Positions 26,436 to 36,080 of a stretch of 64,000 nucleotides of DNA are shown here, piece after piece (the first letter of the stretch is position 1; every line of letters begins with the position of its first letter). The notes below the pieces were generated by a model. That model worked only from the letters and a program-made list of their open reading frames with translations, ran no database searches and had not been told where the DNA came from. The stretch is from contig JAKJFO010000001.1 in the NCBI GenBank assembly GCA_022704885.1, positions 5,167-69,166 of the forward strand, in the 5' to 3' direction. This DNA comes from Candidatus Rifleibacteriota bacterium (GTDB lineage Bacteria > Riflebacteria > Ozemobacteria > Ozemobacterales > Ozemobacteraceae). A program made the position numbers and the translations under genes.

Positions 26436-28250
26436 ATGAAGCGGATATCTGTGCCAATTTGCCGAAAGCGATTCTCAGCCGGTCGCGTCGTACTGGTGCT
26501 GATGCTGTTTCTGCTGCTGGGCAGCCTGATGGCTGAGGCTGCGGCCTGGAAACTGAGTCGCAATTTCTGGTCAGAAGAAGACGAAAAGGCTTACAGCAAC
26601 TTTGTCGTCGCGCTTGGTCGGTCGAAATACTCGAATCTTAATCGTTTTATCAAAGATCCCAAAGCCAATCCGCTTTATGGCGAAGAAGACAAAAAGTTCA
26701 ACCTTTACCCCGATTGCGCTGATCTGCCCTACCTGATCAGAGCCTATGTCGCCTACAAGCTGCGATTACCTTTCAGCTACACGGCATCGATTTCAAGCAG
26801 GGGGCGAGACCAGCGTTACGGCAAGGGCAACCGGCCCACCAGTTTCAAAGATCAGGACTATTTCAAGTCCCCACAGCAGGTGTTCAATCAGGTTGTGCTC
26901 ATCAATTCAGGTTATTTCAGAACCACAGCCGAAATCGAAGATTCAGACTTTTATCCGGTAAAAATTACCAGAAAGTCGATCATACCCGGAACCATATATT
27001 ACGACCCCGATGGACATATTGCGGTAGTCTACGAAGTCGAAGAAAACGGCCGTATACGGGTTTTTGATGCGCATCCCGACCGCAGCATTTCAAAACCCTG
27101 GTTTGGCGCAAAATTCACCCGGGGCAGCCGGGAAAACGGCGGCGGCTTCAAACGCTGGCGTCCGGTTCGTTATACTTCAGAAGGCAAGATCATCAGAACC
27201 CGCAATCATAATCTGCCAGACTATTCTGCCGATGATCAATACCAGCGCACTTTCAGTGCCAGGGGTCGCCAGGGTCTTGGTTACCACGAGTATGTCAGAC
27301 TTTCGCTCTGCGACGACGCAAGAAAGAGCGACCCGGTCGGCGAATTTGCTTTTATGATGAAAGATCTGCACGAAGACATCAGTTATCGCGCGGTGGCTGT
27401 CAATCTCAGTATCGAAAAAGGCATCAGCAAAAGATCGCACCCGGGCGCGCTGCCATGGAATATCTATGGCACCGATGGTATCTGGGAAGAATTCTCGACG
27501 CCGTCGCGCGATGCTCGTCTGAAAGTGGCATTTCGCGAGTTTTACGATCGCACCCGCCAGATGATTGCCGAAGCTGAGCAGAATCATGTTGCCGGCGGCC
27601 CGGCTTACGCCAGACAACTGGCCGCCGCATTTCTGCAGCAATACCAGATGTTGAGTCAGCAGCTGTCGGTCAGTTATGTCAATTCAATCGGCAGCCGGGT
27701 GTTACTCAGTTTTGACGATGTCAGTAACCGGCTGTTCGACATGTCTTTCGATCCTTATCATTCGATAGAATTCAGATGGGGAGCTAAAGGTGACGAACTT
27801 GCCAGTTCCCCTGACGATCAGACGAAACGTCGTTTTTATCAGCTCGAATATCGTCTGCGCAACCAGCTTGAACGTGTGTACAATCAACCGACGCCTCTCA
27901 GCATGGGTCCGGAACACCCGCCGGTCATAGATGTCTGCGGCTGGCTGGCCGGGTATCTGAAAGGGCAGCCGGTCGATACCTCGGTAGTGGCATTCAATCG
28001 CGAAGTGATTGCTCCTCTGCCGACAGACAGGCAATCCGCTGCTGTTGTGCCGCAGGAAGCAGCGCCAGAGCAGGATGCGGTGCCGGCGGTTCTCTCAGCG
28101 TCGGAAGACAAGGCTGAAAAAACCGGTAAACCGATTGCCGAAAAGCCCGCAACCAGCGGAAACATCTGGGATTCTCTGCTTGAAACCGGCGATATATTTG
28201 CTGCTGCAGTGGTTAATCCTGACAACTTTGTTGTCGCCAGCAGCGACTGA
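26436..28250 (+). CDS. Exported protein with an NlpC/P60-like Cys-His domain
   Basis: The 604-residue protein has a signal peptide (about 15-36) and then a region in which Cys94 (YPDCADLPYLIRAY) sits at the start of a helix. His194 (DPDGHIAVVYEV) and a later Asp211/His213 (FDAHPD) follow. This is the arrangement expected of NlpC/P60 or transglutaminase-type hydrolases, so a peptidoglycan peptidase is possible. The remainder is helical and the C-terminus is a low-complexity Ala/Glu/Pro linker. The annotation rests on motif spacing only. ATG 26436 is preferred because it starts just before the signal peptide; 26424 is an alternative. Confidence 0.6.
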   Translation: MKRISVPICRKRFSAGRVVLVLMLFLLLGSLMAEAAAWKLSRNFWSEEDEKAYSNFVVALGRSKYSNLNRFIKDPKANPLYGEEDKKFNLYPDCADLPYLIRAYVAYKLRLPFSYTASISSRGRDQRYGKGNRPTSFKDQDYFKSPQQVFNQVVLINSGYFRTTAEIEDSDFYPVKITRKSIIPGTIYYDPDGHIAVVYEVEENGRIRVFDAHPDRSISKPWFGAKFTRGSRENGGGFKRWRPVRYTSEGKIIRTRNHNLPDYSADDQYQRTFSARGRQGLGYHEYVRLSLCDDARKSDPVGEFAFMMKDLHEDISYRAVAVNLSIEKGISKRSHPGALPWNIYGTDGIWEEFSTPSRDARLKVAFREFYDRTRQMIAEAEQNHVAGGPAYARQLAAAFLQQYQMLSQQLSVSYVNSIGSRVLLSFDDVSNRLFDMSFDPYHSIEFRWGAKGDELASSPDDQTKRRFYQLEYRLRNQLERVYNQPTPLSMGPEHPPVIDVCGWLAGYLKGQPVDTSVVAFNREVIAPLPTDRQSAAVVPQEAAPEQDAVPAVLSASEDKAEKTGKPIAEKPATSGNIWDSLLETGDIFAAAVVNPDNFVVASSD

Positions 28251-28265
28251 TTTGTGAAATTTTGG

Positions 28266-28294
28266 TTAAGAAAATTCGTCATCGCTCCGATACT
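28266..28294 (+). promoter_or_regulatory. Possible promoter for the small membrane peptide and MerR gene
   Basis: TTAAGA (28266-28271) and GATACT (28289-28294) have 17 bp spacing. Initiation near 28301 would leave a leader of about 37 nt that includes the AGGAGG at 28326-28331. Confidence 0.45.
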
Positions 28295-28337
28295 ATGAGC
28301 ACCTTTGCCAGTTTTTAAATCTACCAGGAGGTTAAGC

Positions 28338-28457
28338 ATGTTTGTTCTGGCACTGACCGTCGTTCTGCTATTATTCGTAGCTCTCGTCACTCACCCCGAA
28401 CGCTGGCCGGAAAAATGCGCAAGCTTTCTGAGACAACACAACATCAACAATGGCTGA
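28338..28457 (+). CDS. 39-residue single-pass membrane peptide
   Basis: A perfect AGGAGG (28326-28331) lies six bases before this ATG. The product is one hydrophobic helix (about 2-18: VLALTVVLLLFVALV) followed by a short basic/polar tail with one Cys. The frame ends eight bases into the MerR-type gene, which would couple their translation. The strong ribosome site argues that it is translated. Its function is unknown; a sensor partner or leader peptide for the regulator is conceivable. Confidence 0.65.
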   Translation: MFVLALTVVLLLFVALVTHPERWPEKCASFLRQHNINNG

Positions 28458-28950
28458 ACAGTATTCAATCGCCGAAGTAAGCCGACTTACCGGACTGCCG
28501 GCTCATACCCTGCGTTATTACGAGCAGCAGTTTCCCGTTCTGCTGGGCGTTGAACGCTCGCGTGGCGGGCACCGCATTTATCGCAAACATCATCTCGACA
28601 CGATCAGCCGGATCATCAGGCTTTTGAAAGATGAAAAAGTCAGCATAAAACGCGCGCGCGAGCTGTTGGGAGAGCCTGATACTGCACATAACGACGAGCA
28701 GATCGTTGCAGAAACCAGCTCTGATAACAATTCACATCTCGAAACCATGTTGCATCTTGTATTGGAGAGGCTTGACCTTCTCTGCCGCAACAACGACAGC
28801 CGTGACACGCTGCTGATGAATCTTCTTAAAAACCAGCCCTCTGAGCAGAAACACGAGCTGCTCGAGCAGATCGCCCGCTGCCGGCAGGAAACCCGCGAAA
28901 CCATCAGGCTGTGTCAGACTGTTATTCAGCGCGGAATCAAAGCAAATTGA
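28450..28950 (+). CDS. MerR-family transcriptional regulator
   Basis: The 166-residue protein begins with the MerR winged helix (YSIAEVSRLTGLPAHTLRYYEQQF, then RGGHRIY) and continues into a long coiled-coil dimerisation helix (about 70-160). No conserved Cys pair for metal binding is seen near the coiled-coil end, so it is probably of the non-metal branch. Its start overlaps the small membrane peptide gene. It probably acts on its own promoter region, an inference from family habit. Confidence 0.88.
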   Translation: MAEQYSIAEVSRLTGLPAHTLRYYEQQFPVLLGVERSRGGHRIYRKHHLDTISRIIRLLKDEKVSIKRARELLGEPDTAHNDEQIVAETSSDNNSHLETMLHLVLERLDLLCRNNDSRDTLLMNLLKNQPSEQKHELLEQIARCRQETRETIRLCQTVIQRGIKAN

Positions 28951-28970
28951 TCAGCAGGAGAAACTGACGG

Positions 28971-29723
28971 ATGCATATTGACGTAGCCTTTACCCCGGCC
29001 GAAGTGCAGGCTCTCGCCAGCAAGATATGCATTGTCATCGATGTCGTCAGGGCAACTTCGAGTTTGACCGTGATCATGTCGAAAAAGCCGCGCAAGGTAA
29101 TTCTCACCACAACCATTCAGAAGGCGACCAGATTTGCTTCACAGCAGACGGTGCACCCGCTTCTGTGCGGCGAACGCAAGGGTGTGGCTCCCGAAGGATT
29201 CGATTTCGGCAACAGTCCGCGAGCGTATTTCAACGCTGATCTCAACGACCGCGTTCTCATTTTTACTTCGAGCAATGGCACCCGTGCTGTAGCCGATCTG
29301 GTAATGGCACCGCACGTCTATCTCGGCTGTTTTCTAAATGCCGAGGCGGTTACGAAAAAGGCGTATTCGACTGCCAATACCAGCAACATGGACGTCCTGC
29401 TGGTCTGCGCCGGTCGCGAAGAAAAATTTGCGCTGGATGACGCTTACTGCGCCGGCTTTCTGGTGACGAAGCTGATGGCTCATATTTCGGCCCAGAGCAG
29501 TTTTGAGCTGGGCGATGGCGCTCAGGCAGCACTGGGCATCTATGGCTATTACCGCGACGACCGTCGTCTGCTCGATATGTCAGGTGCCGGCAAGGCAGTT
29601 ACCGAAATTGGCCTGGCCGATGATCTCACCTTTCTGTTGCAGCGCGACCTGTTTGATTGCGTACCAGAGCTTATTCGAAAAGACTTTCCTGAGCCGGAGC
29701 ATGGATTTTCGGTTCTGGTCTGA
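28971..29723 (+). CDS. comB: 2-phosphosulfolactate phosphatase
   Basis: The 250-residue protein matches the ComB family: an N-terminal IVIDVVRATSSLTVIMS motif, CGERKGVAPEGFDFGNSP, and TSSNGTRAV. ComB hydrolyses (2R)-phospho-3-sulfolactate to sulfolactate in coenzyme M and sulfolactate pathways; bacterial members may serve sulfonate metabolism or another phosphate ester. No other coenzyme M gene is in the window. AGGAG precedes the ATG, and it follows the MerR gene by 20 bp, probably as an operon. Confidence 0.9.
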   Translation: MHIDVAFTPAEVQALASKICIVIDVVRATSSLTVIMSKKPRKVILTTTIQKATRFASQQTVHPLLCGERKGVAPEGFDFGNSPRAYFNADLNDRVLIFTSSNGTRAVADLVMAPHVYLGCFLNAEAVTKKAYSTANTSNMDVLLVCAGREEKFALDDAYCAGFLVTKLMAHISAQSSFELGDGAQAALGIYGYYRDDRRLLDMSGAGKAVTEIGLADDLTFLLQRDLFDCVPELIRKDFPEPEHGFSVLV

Positions 29724-29729
29724 TAATTC

Positions 29730-29758
29730 TTAACAGCACGCCGGCAATGTGCTAGAAT
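29730..29758 (+). promoter_or_regulatory. Promoter of the tandem HDOD genes
   Basis: TTAACA (29730-29735) and TAGAAT (29753-29758) with 17 bp spacing precede the GTG at 29796, which has TGGAGAG at 29782-29788. Confidence 0.65.
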
Positions 29759-29795
29759 CTGACAAGTAAACTCACACCTTCTGGAGAGCTGCGCA

Positions 29796-31037
29796 GTGAA
29801 CTTGCCGCCGAACCCTTTTCAGCTGAAAAAGCACGCCGACGACATTCTCGAAATCATAGTCGATGAGCCGATCACTCCGCAGCACAAGGCTTTTGCTGTG
29901 CTTCAGGCAATGGCACAGAAGTTTCAGTTTATTATCTTTACGCTTAACGAGGCTGCTTCGCTGCACCCGGCTCTCGAACCGCTTTTTCCCGAAATCAAGC
30001 TTCTGGGCAGTCTGCTGGTGGTCGCGGCTGATCCGCTTCAGATCCCGTTTCCTCTGCGTGGCATAAGGGTTTTTGGCGATGTTCATGCCGCCCGCACCAG
30101 AATTCGCAATGATCGCCAGATCGAAGCGGTTGTCGGTCGAATCATCAAATTGCCCGCCTTTTCCGGCTCGGTAAGCGATATTCTGCGTATGCTGCTGAAC
30201 CCTGATGTTACTTTCGAGCAGATTGAAGAAGTCACCAATAAAGACCTCATGCTGGTCAACCGTATGCTTAAAATTGCCAACAACTCGGCTCTGGGCAGCC
30301 GTATGAAAATAGACGACCTTAAAACCGTCGTTAAATTTCTGGGTATCGAAGGTATTCGCCAGATACTGATTCAGGAAACTTTCAATACTTTTGCCCGTGA
30401 ATTCTCCAGAGTTAGCGACAAACTTTCTCACATGCGCCGCTGTGCCGCACTTTCTGCACATGTTGGCAAGCTGATCGGTGCCGATCTTGCCCTTATCGGC
30501 AAAATGAAGGCTGCCGGACTTATGCATGACATCGGAGCTCTGGCGCTGTCGTATCATGGAGCAGCTGAATATATCGGAGTCCTAAGAAGGCTGCGGGCCG
30601 AACGCATCGCCGTCTGCGAAGCTGAAAAGGATGCATTCGGTTTCGACCATCAGGAGATCGGCGAACGACTTGCGATCGAACTCTCGCTGCCGGCTTATAT
30701 TACCAATACGGCCGGAAACCATCACAATGTCGATTTTGCCGAACACGATCTCATTTCGATGTCGGTCATGGTAGCCAATGGCTTTTTGAACGAGCAGATC
30801 GAGCAGGTCTGCTCGACTGACTACGAAAAATTCATGCCGACGCTGTCTGAAGAACGCGAGAAGAACATGCGTCTTCGCCCGCCCAAAAAGCCGGCAAAGC
30901 CGGTTGAAACGGTCGACGCCGAAGACAGCGAAGGCGAAGAACCGGCCCAGGATCTGTTCAGCTCAGCAAGAGTTTGTGCCATGCTCAAAGAAGAACTCGA
31001 TAACATCATTATGGCCTCGCAGTCCGGAGATCTGTAA
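29796..31037 (+). CDS. HDOD-domain signalling protein, first of a tandem pair
   Basis: The 413-residue protein has an unfamiliar N-terminal domain (about 1-100) and an HDOD domain (about 110-310) with NKDLMLVNRMLKIANNS and GLMHDIGALAL, then an acidic linker and short tail. HDOD proteins are non-enzymatic or weakly enzymatic relatives of HD phosphohydrolases used in signalling. The next gene encodes a paralogue of exactly the same length. The GTG start is supported by a GGAGAG site. No receiver domain is present, so the N-terminal part probably senses or docks. Confidence 0.85.
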   Translation: MNLPPNPFQLKKHADDILEIIVDEPITPQHKAFAVLQAMAQKFQFIIFTLNEAASLHPALEPLFPEIKLLGSLLVVAADPLQIPFPLRGIRVFGDVHAARTRIRNDRQIEAVVGRIIKLPAFSGSVSDILRMLLNPDVTFEQIEEVTNKDLMLVNRMLKIANNSALGSRMKIDDLKTVVKFLGIEGIRQILIQETFNTFAREFSRVSDKLSHMRRCAALSAHVGKLIGADLALIGKMKAAGLMHDIGALALSYHGAAEYIGVLRRLRAERIAVCEAEKDAFGFDHQEIGERLAIELSLPAYITNTAGNHHNVDFAEHDLISMSVMVANGFLNEQIEQVCSTDYEKFMPTLSEEREKNMRLRPPKKPAKPVETVDAEDSEGEEPAQDLFSSARVCAMLKEELDNIIMASQSGDL

Positions 31038-31079
31038 AGCGGGTTGACAGCAGCTCCTGTTGTTGTCGGAGACAAAATT

Positions 31080-32321
31080 ATGGCAGAGCAATATCCCTTT
31101 CAAATTGTAAACCATGGCGACAATGTTTTTGAAATGATTGTCGGCGACGTGATAACGCCTGACCATAAGGTAGCAGAAGCCCTTGGTATACTGCTTACGA
31201 AATGCGATTACGTAATTCTTTCGCTCAAGGAAAACGCGGTTCTGCATGAAAGTTTTACCGACAAAATGGCCGAGCTTTCGTCTTCTGGCCGGCTTCTGGT
31301 GGTGGCGCGCGCCGACGGGCAGATACAAATGGCTTTGCCCGAAACGAAAAAGTTCAACGAACTTCAGGCTGCACAAAGCCGTGTCAATGGCGAGCGCAAT
31401 CTAGAGAAAATCCTCAGACAGGTAGAAAACATGCCTCTGATGCAGTCTTCTGCCAACAAACTGCTCAATATGCTGCGCGACCCGAAAGTCACCTTCGAAA
31501 ACATCGAAGAAGTTACCAGCAAAGACCCAAAACTGGTCATGCGCATGCTAAAAATCGCTAACAGCGCGGTTTTTTCGCGACGTATGCCGTTCGAGAATCT
31601 CAAGGCAGTTGTGACTTATCTTGGCCTCGATGGCATCAAAGAGATAATTCTGCAGGAAACCTTCGAGGGCTTTGCTCAGGTTTTCGCAAACCAGCGCGAA
31701 AAACTCGCGCATATGCGTCGCTGCGCGCATCTGGCTACCTGGATCGGCAGGCTTATCGGTGTCGATATCAACCTTCTCAGCCGCATGAATTCGGCCGGCC
31801 TGCTGCACGATATCGGTGCCCTCGCGCTCTGTTTTTACGACAGTCAGGAATACGCGCGGGCCACCATGAAGGTGCGCAACGACAAAAAATCGGTCTGTGA
31901 GGCCGAAATCGAAGTTTTTGGCGTCGATCACCAGGAACTCGGCATGCTGATGGCACAGAAAGTCGGTATGCCCGACTATCTCTGGCCAGCCATGGCGAAG
32001 CATCACGACCGTGACGTGCCTTCAGAAGACCTGCTGCTGATATCGGTAGTGACTGCCAACGGCTATCTCAACCAGTTTATCGAAAATCTGCCTTTTACAC
32101 CGTATGAACCCCTTCTGCCAGTTCTGGCCGAAAAACGCCGCAAAAAGGAAGCAGTCGGCAGGGTTCTTGCCAGACCCGCACAGACCAGTGCCCAGAGCGC
32201 GATAGACAGCCTTATCAGTGGTAACGATGGTGAAGTTTTCAAGGTGCCATATGTTTACGATATTCTCAAAGCAGAACTCGACCGTTTCATGCTCGCCGGC
32301 ACCGCAGCCCAGGGCATGTAA
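31080..32321 (+). CDS. HDOD-domain signalling protein, second of a tandem pair
   Basis: This 413-residue paralogue shares the layout of the preceding protein: an N-terminal domain starting PFQIVNHGDNVFEMIVGD, an HDOD core with SKDPKLVMRMLKIANSAVFS and GLLHDIGALAL, and a C-terminal tail. The pair probably arose by tandem duplication followed by divergence. I chose the ATG at 31080, where GGAGA precedes at 31068-31072. Shared and distinct roles are unknown; co-expression from the promoter upstream of the first gene is likely. Confidence 0.85.
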   Translation: MAEQYPFQIVNHGDNVFEMIVGDVITPDHKVAEALGILLTKCDYVILSLKENAVLHESFTDKMAELSSSGRLLVVARADGQIQMALPETKKFNELQAAQSRVNGERNLEKILRQVENMPLMQSSANKLLNMLRDPKVTFENIEEVTSKDPKLVMRMLKIANSAVFSRRMPFENLKAVVTYLGLDGIKEIILQETFEGFAQVFANQREKLAHMRRCAHLATWIGRLIGVDINLLSRMNSAGLLHDIGALALCFYDSQEYARATMKVRNDKKSVCEAEIEVFGVDHQELGMLMAQKVGMPDYLWPAMAKHHDRDVPSEDLLLISVVTANGYLNQFIENLPFTPYEPLLPVLAEKRRKKEAVGRVLARPAQTSAQSAIDSLISGNDGEVFKVPYVYDILKAELDRFMLAGTAAQGM

Positions 32322-32415
32322 CCGGCAAAGTTCAGGTGGTTCTGGACAAAAAGTGGTGTACCGGTTATTCTTATACTAGAGGGATCTGATACAGGTACAC
32401 GCATGGAGGCGTAAT

Positions 32416-33108
32416 ATGGCTATTGGCCCGGTAAACAATCCTTATCTTCAACAGATTCTTTTCCAAAATCTGTCGTCTTCAACCATTCAGCCAAATCAGC
32501 TCAAAGATTCGACGCAGCTGCTCAATGCTGCCATGAATGCCAGAAACAGCACCGCCAACATTTCTGCCGCCGGCAGCAAAATCAACAATGTCAGCCAGAC
32601 TATTCGCAAAAGTGGTGACATGCAGGCATTCGAAGGGTTTCAGACGGCGATGCAACGCGCCAGTACAGCGGGAGAACCGCTGCAGCTGACAAGGTTCGTC
32701 AACAGTGCTTCATATACCGCCAACAATGATCCTGCGGCGCTCAACAGTGCTTTCGCCGGCCTGGCCCGCACTATGGGGCAGAACGACAGCGCACTGGTAG
32801 ATGGTTTTAACAGAGCTTTCACTGCGACAGTCGAACAGACAGGTACGGCAGGGCTCACAGCGTTCAACAAAGGCTTCGCCGGCGTTGAAAAAGCTGATTA
32901 CTCTGGTTCTTCAGTCAGCCTTACCGACAACCTCAAACAGTATTTTGCCACGGTGAGCCAGGCGGTCACCTCTGGCAAATCAGAAGAAGAATCGCTCTCC
33001 AATATGCAGCGACTCGCCAAAGGCATCGAAATCAGCGAAAACGCAGACGACATCTACAAGTTCTTCAACGAGTTCACCGGCCCCGAACCCGAAAAAGGCT
33101 TTGCCTGA
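32416..33108 (+). CDS. Unknown Ala/Ser/Asn-rich protein
   Basis: No family is recognised. The 230-residue chain is mostly helical and low in charge, rich in Ala, Ser, Asn and Gln, without signal peptide or membrane segment, and has a repetitive feel (NAAMNARNSTANISAAGSK). Its composition recalls secreted or structural proteins of flagellar or type III systems, which is only an impression. GGAGG (32404-32408) strongly supports the ATG. A TATACT at 32372-32377 may be its -10, but I found no matching -35. Confidence 0.65.
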   Translation: MAIGPVNNPYLQQILFQNLSSSTIQPNQLKDSTQLLNAAMNARNSTANISAAGSKINNVSQTIRKSGDMQAFEGFQTAMQRASTAGEPLQLTRFVNSASYTANNDPAALNSAFAGLARTMGQNDSALVDGFNRAFTATVEQTGTAGLTAFNKGFAGVEKADYSGSSVSLTDNLKQYFATVSQAVTSGKSEEESLSNMQRLAKGIEISENADDIYKFFNEFTGPEPEKGFA

Positions 33109-33166
33109 CTCTGAAGTCAACGAATCAGCAAAATTGCCGGACTGACGAGCTAAACCCAAAACTGAT

Positions 33167-35917
33167 TCAGTCGGCAAAGACGACAGCAGTAAGAGGCTCA
33201 AGCGTTATATTGGCGGCAGTAAGCGAAAAACCCGTCGGACTGACAATAGCTTCAGTTCCGGCGGTTTTTTTGTCTACCAGAACCTTTTTTCCGGTCAGAT
33301 CTATGTCCAGCGTCAGTTTGCGTGATTTTTCGTCAGCATTGATGAACAGGTAATAAACTCTGTTGGCGGTCGAACGACAGCTGTAAGCGATCACCAGGTC
33401 TTTTGCGAGAATTTCGGGGGCTTTGATCAGCTGAACGTCTTTATCGACAAGTTTTTTGCTGCCCAGCCTGAAAGCATCGGTCGAACGCCGCAGGGCTATA
33501 AGACCTCGGGTATACTGGCTTGTTATCTGGTTAACCGCATACTTTTGAGCGTCGGTTGCCTTGGCCCAGTCGAACATGTTGATCGCATCAGTTGAGTCAT
33601 AAGAATCGTGAATGAAATACGGATGCTTGAAAGGTTTGCCTTCGGCATCGGCAAAGACATGAAACTTGTGTTCGGGAGTGTTATTCCCTTTCCACTGTTT
33701 GCTGCGGCCGTATTCCTGGCCGGCATGTAAAAAGGCTGTGCCCTGTGACGTCAGAATGATCAGGTTGCCGAGGCGCAGGCGCCGGTGAATTTCGTGGTCG
33801 TTTTCGGCTATTTCGGGGTCTTTTTTGATCGACTGAGCGATAACATCGTAAGCCGGCAGGTTGTCGTGTGCCTCGATATACTGAACCATATCGCCTGGTG
33901 CATCGGCCGGAGTATTGGATGGCTGTCCCTTGATGTTGTTGAACAGACCTTGAATGCTGCGTGGCCCGCCGGTCAGAAACATCGGATCACCTTCGCAGCC
34001 AAAGCCTGACTTGAGTTCATTACGCATTTCATCGCTGAAAACGCCGACGCTGTCGGTGTGCGCCATCCAGTCCTGGTCGGCAGCTTTGCCGGCAAGCGTC
34101 GGATCTTCGAGATGTCCTTTAAACGTGCGCCAGCCTTCGCCGATAAACAGGGCCTGCGGGTTGATCGCAGCGGCGGCGTCGAACGCTTCCTGCACGGCAT
34201 CGCTGGTGGCGTCGCCCATCATGTCCCAGCGCATGCCATCGATGCCATATTCCCTGAACCAGTGCCTGACTGAATCGACCATCAGCTTCTTCGACATCTT
34301 ATGGGTTGTCGCGAGGTTGTTGCCAAAATCGCCGACAAAAGTGCCTTTGCTGTCTCTGAAGAAATAATAATCTGGCACGATATCGTTTAAAAAGCTGGCC
34401 TGCGCCATGTGCGTATAGACCACATCGAGAACCACGCCCATTCCGGCCGCGTGAATGGCATCGACAAGCTCTTTGAACTCGGCAATTCGCAGTTCGGCAT
34501 CATCAGGATTTTCAGAGTAGGCGCCATCGAGCGAAAAATAGTTCTGCGGGTCGTAGCCCCAGTTGTAATTGCTGTGTTTTGCCGAATAATGCAGCTCACG
34601 CTGTCCCATCTGCGTTTCGTCGCCAAAATACCAGGCCATCACCGGCAGAAGCTGGATGTGGGTTACGCCCATGGATTTTATATAGGGCAGCTTGTCGATA
34701 AAGGCACGGTAAGTCCCCCAGCGATGCTTGAGGTCTTTCTCTATCGAAGGATCAGAGGTGAAATCTCTGATGTGAACTTCATAAATTATGGCATCTTCGC
34801 GCTTCGCGTAACCGTCGATTTTGGCCAGAACCGGCTTTTTGCCGACTGCGGCGACATCAACGACCGCTGCTTTGCCGACGAAGTCGCGACTGCTGCCGGC
34901 CGACTGCCCGGCGGCATCGACCGTAACCGCGGCCATCGAGCGTGCGTAAGGGTCGAGGACTCGTTTGGCTGCCAGACCCGGGTTATCGACCTCGAACTGG
35001 TAATAAAAACCACGCGGGTCAGCCAGTCCGGTCGGAATGTCGTTACCGATCGTTGCCGACCAGACGCCGCGTTCGCCGCGTTGCATAACGATACGCCCGA
35101 TTTCGCGGTTCTGGTCTTCGCGTGCAAAAACAATCAGTTCAACTTTATCAGCAAGCGGCGCCCATAGCTTGATAGTGGCGGTGCCATCAGCGTATCGGCA
35201 GCCAAGATCGTCACCCGCATAGGCAAATAGTTCGTCGACCAGCTTCCAGTCAAGGCTGGCGACAAGATCTGCGTCAGCCCAGCCGATTTTAAGAGGATGT
35301 TGTGTGACGGTAAAATCAGCGTCGACAATGGCCTGCTCTTTATCAATTGTACAGGCAGTGATCTTAACGGCATTGCCGTTTTTATCAACTATCTTCAGCC
35401 TGGCAGCCAGGGCGGCATCGTCGAGACCGGCGAGGCTGTTGAAAAGCAGTCTGATACGCCCTGCCGACAACACGGTTGCGAGCTGCAGATCGTTGCTGAT
35501 TTTGAGTTCAGGCGAATCATATATGTTGTCATCGCCTTCTTTAACCCAGACCTGATTCTGGTTTTCTGTAAGCTTTACCATTTTGTTGCCACCCTCTTTC
35601 TCGCCCGAAATCCGGTCGAGGATTAAAAAACTCACCTGCTGTGCATCAGCGAGAAGCTCAACATCGAGCCACACTCCAAACGAGTCGCTCGCCGTAAATA
35701 ACGCGGCGCCCTGTGGCCAGTCAGTCGATGGCGATTTCACTTCGTCCCACGACCAGATGCCAAATCGCTGATAATCGGCGTCAGCGCGCTGGTAATGGAT
35801 GCGCAGGCGGCCGGGCAGTGGCTCGTCTGACGCCAGGCTGACTTTGCCCGTTCCTATGAGCAGTGTTATCACGAGCAGCATAAAAACCGGCCACACCTGT
35901 CGGGTTTGAAGTTTCAT
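33167..35917 (-). CDS. pulA: Type I pullulanase (GH13 debranching enzyme), exported
   Basis: The 916-residue enzyme has a signal peptide (about 1-29), an N-terminal pullulanase-associated starch-binding domain starting LRIHYQRADADYQRFGIW, a second early-set part, a CBM48-like module (GTATIKLWAPLADKVEL), the type I signature YNWGYDPQNYF, a catalytic barrel and a C-terminal beta domain. Catalytic residues are visible: nucleophile Asp565 (GMRWDMM), acid/base Glu594 (IGEGW) and Asp685 (EAHDN). It hydrolyses alpha-1,6 branches of pullulan, starch or glycogen in the periplasm or outside. GAGGTGA before the ATG supports the start. It is divergent from yihY. Confidence 0.95.
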   Translation of the reverse strand: MKLQTRQVWPVFMLLVITLLIGTGKVSLASDEPLPGRLRIHYQRADADYQRFGIWSWDEVKSPSTDWPQGAALFTASDSFGVWLDVELLADAQQVSFLILDRISGEKEGGNKMVKLTENQNQVWVKEGDDNIYDSPELKISNDLQLATVLSAGRIRLLFNSLAGLDDAALAARLKIVDKNGNAVKITACTIDKEQAIVDADFTVTQHPLKIGWADADLVASLDWKLVDELFAYAGDDLGCRYADGTATIKLWAPLADKVELIVFAREDQNREIGRIVMQRGERGVWSATIGNDIPTGLADPRGFYYQFEVDNPGLAAKRVLDPYARSMAAVTVDAAGQSAGSSRDFVGKAAVVDVAAVGKKPVLAKIDGYAKREDAIIYEVHIRDFTSDPSIEKDLKHRWGTYRAFIDKLPYIKSMGVTHIQLLPVMAWYFGDETQMGQRELHYSAKHSNYNWGYDPQNYFSLDGAYSENPDDAELRIAEFKELVDAIHAAGMGVVLDVVYTHMAQASFLNDIVPDYYFFRDSKGTFVGDFGNNLATTHKMSKKLMVDSVRHWFREYGIDGMRWDMMGDATSDAVQEAFDAAAAINPQALFIGEGWRTFKGHLEDPTLAGKAADQDWMAHTDSVGVFSDEMRNELKSGFGCEGDPMFLTGGPRSIQGLFNNIKGQPSNTPADAPGDMVQYIEAHDNLPAYDVIAQSIKKDPEIAENDHEIHRRLRLGNLIILTSQGTAFLHAGQEYGRSKQWKGNNTPEHKFHVFADAEGKPFKHPYFIHDSYDSTDAINMFDWAKATDAQKYAVNQITSQYTRGLIALRRSTDAFRLGSKKLVDKDVQLIKAPEILAKDLVIAYSCRSTANRVYYLFINADEKSRKLTLDIDLTGKKVLVDKKTAGTEAIVSPTGFSLTAANITLEPLTAVVFAD

Positions 35918-36080
35918 CCGGTCACCTCACTGAATTATTGACAGCATGATACAGACAAACAGTCTTCACAGGCAAACAGAGAAATTTATTGCGACCGTTC
36001 CGGGAAGCACGTTGAAGTTGCGCTGTTTTGCAAAACTGTGCTATTTAAGCAGATATTCAAATGTACCGGCAGATAAACAG

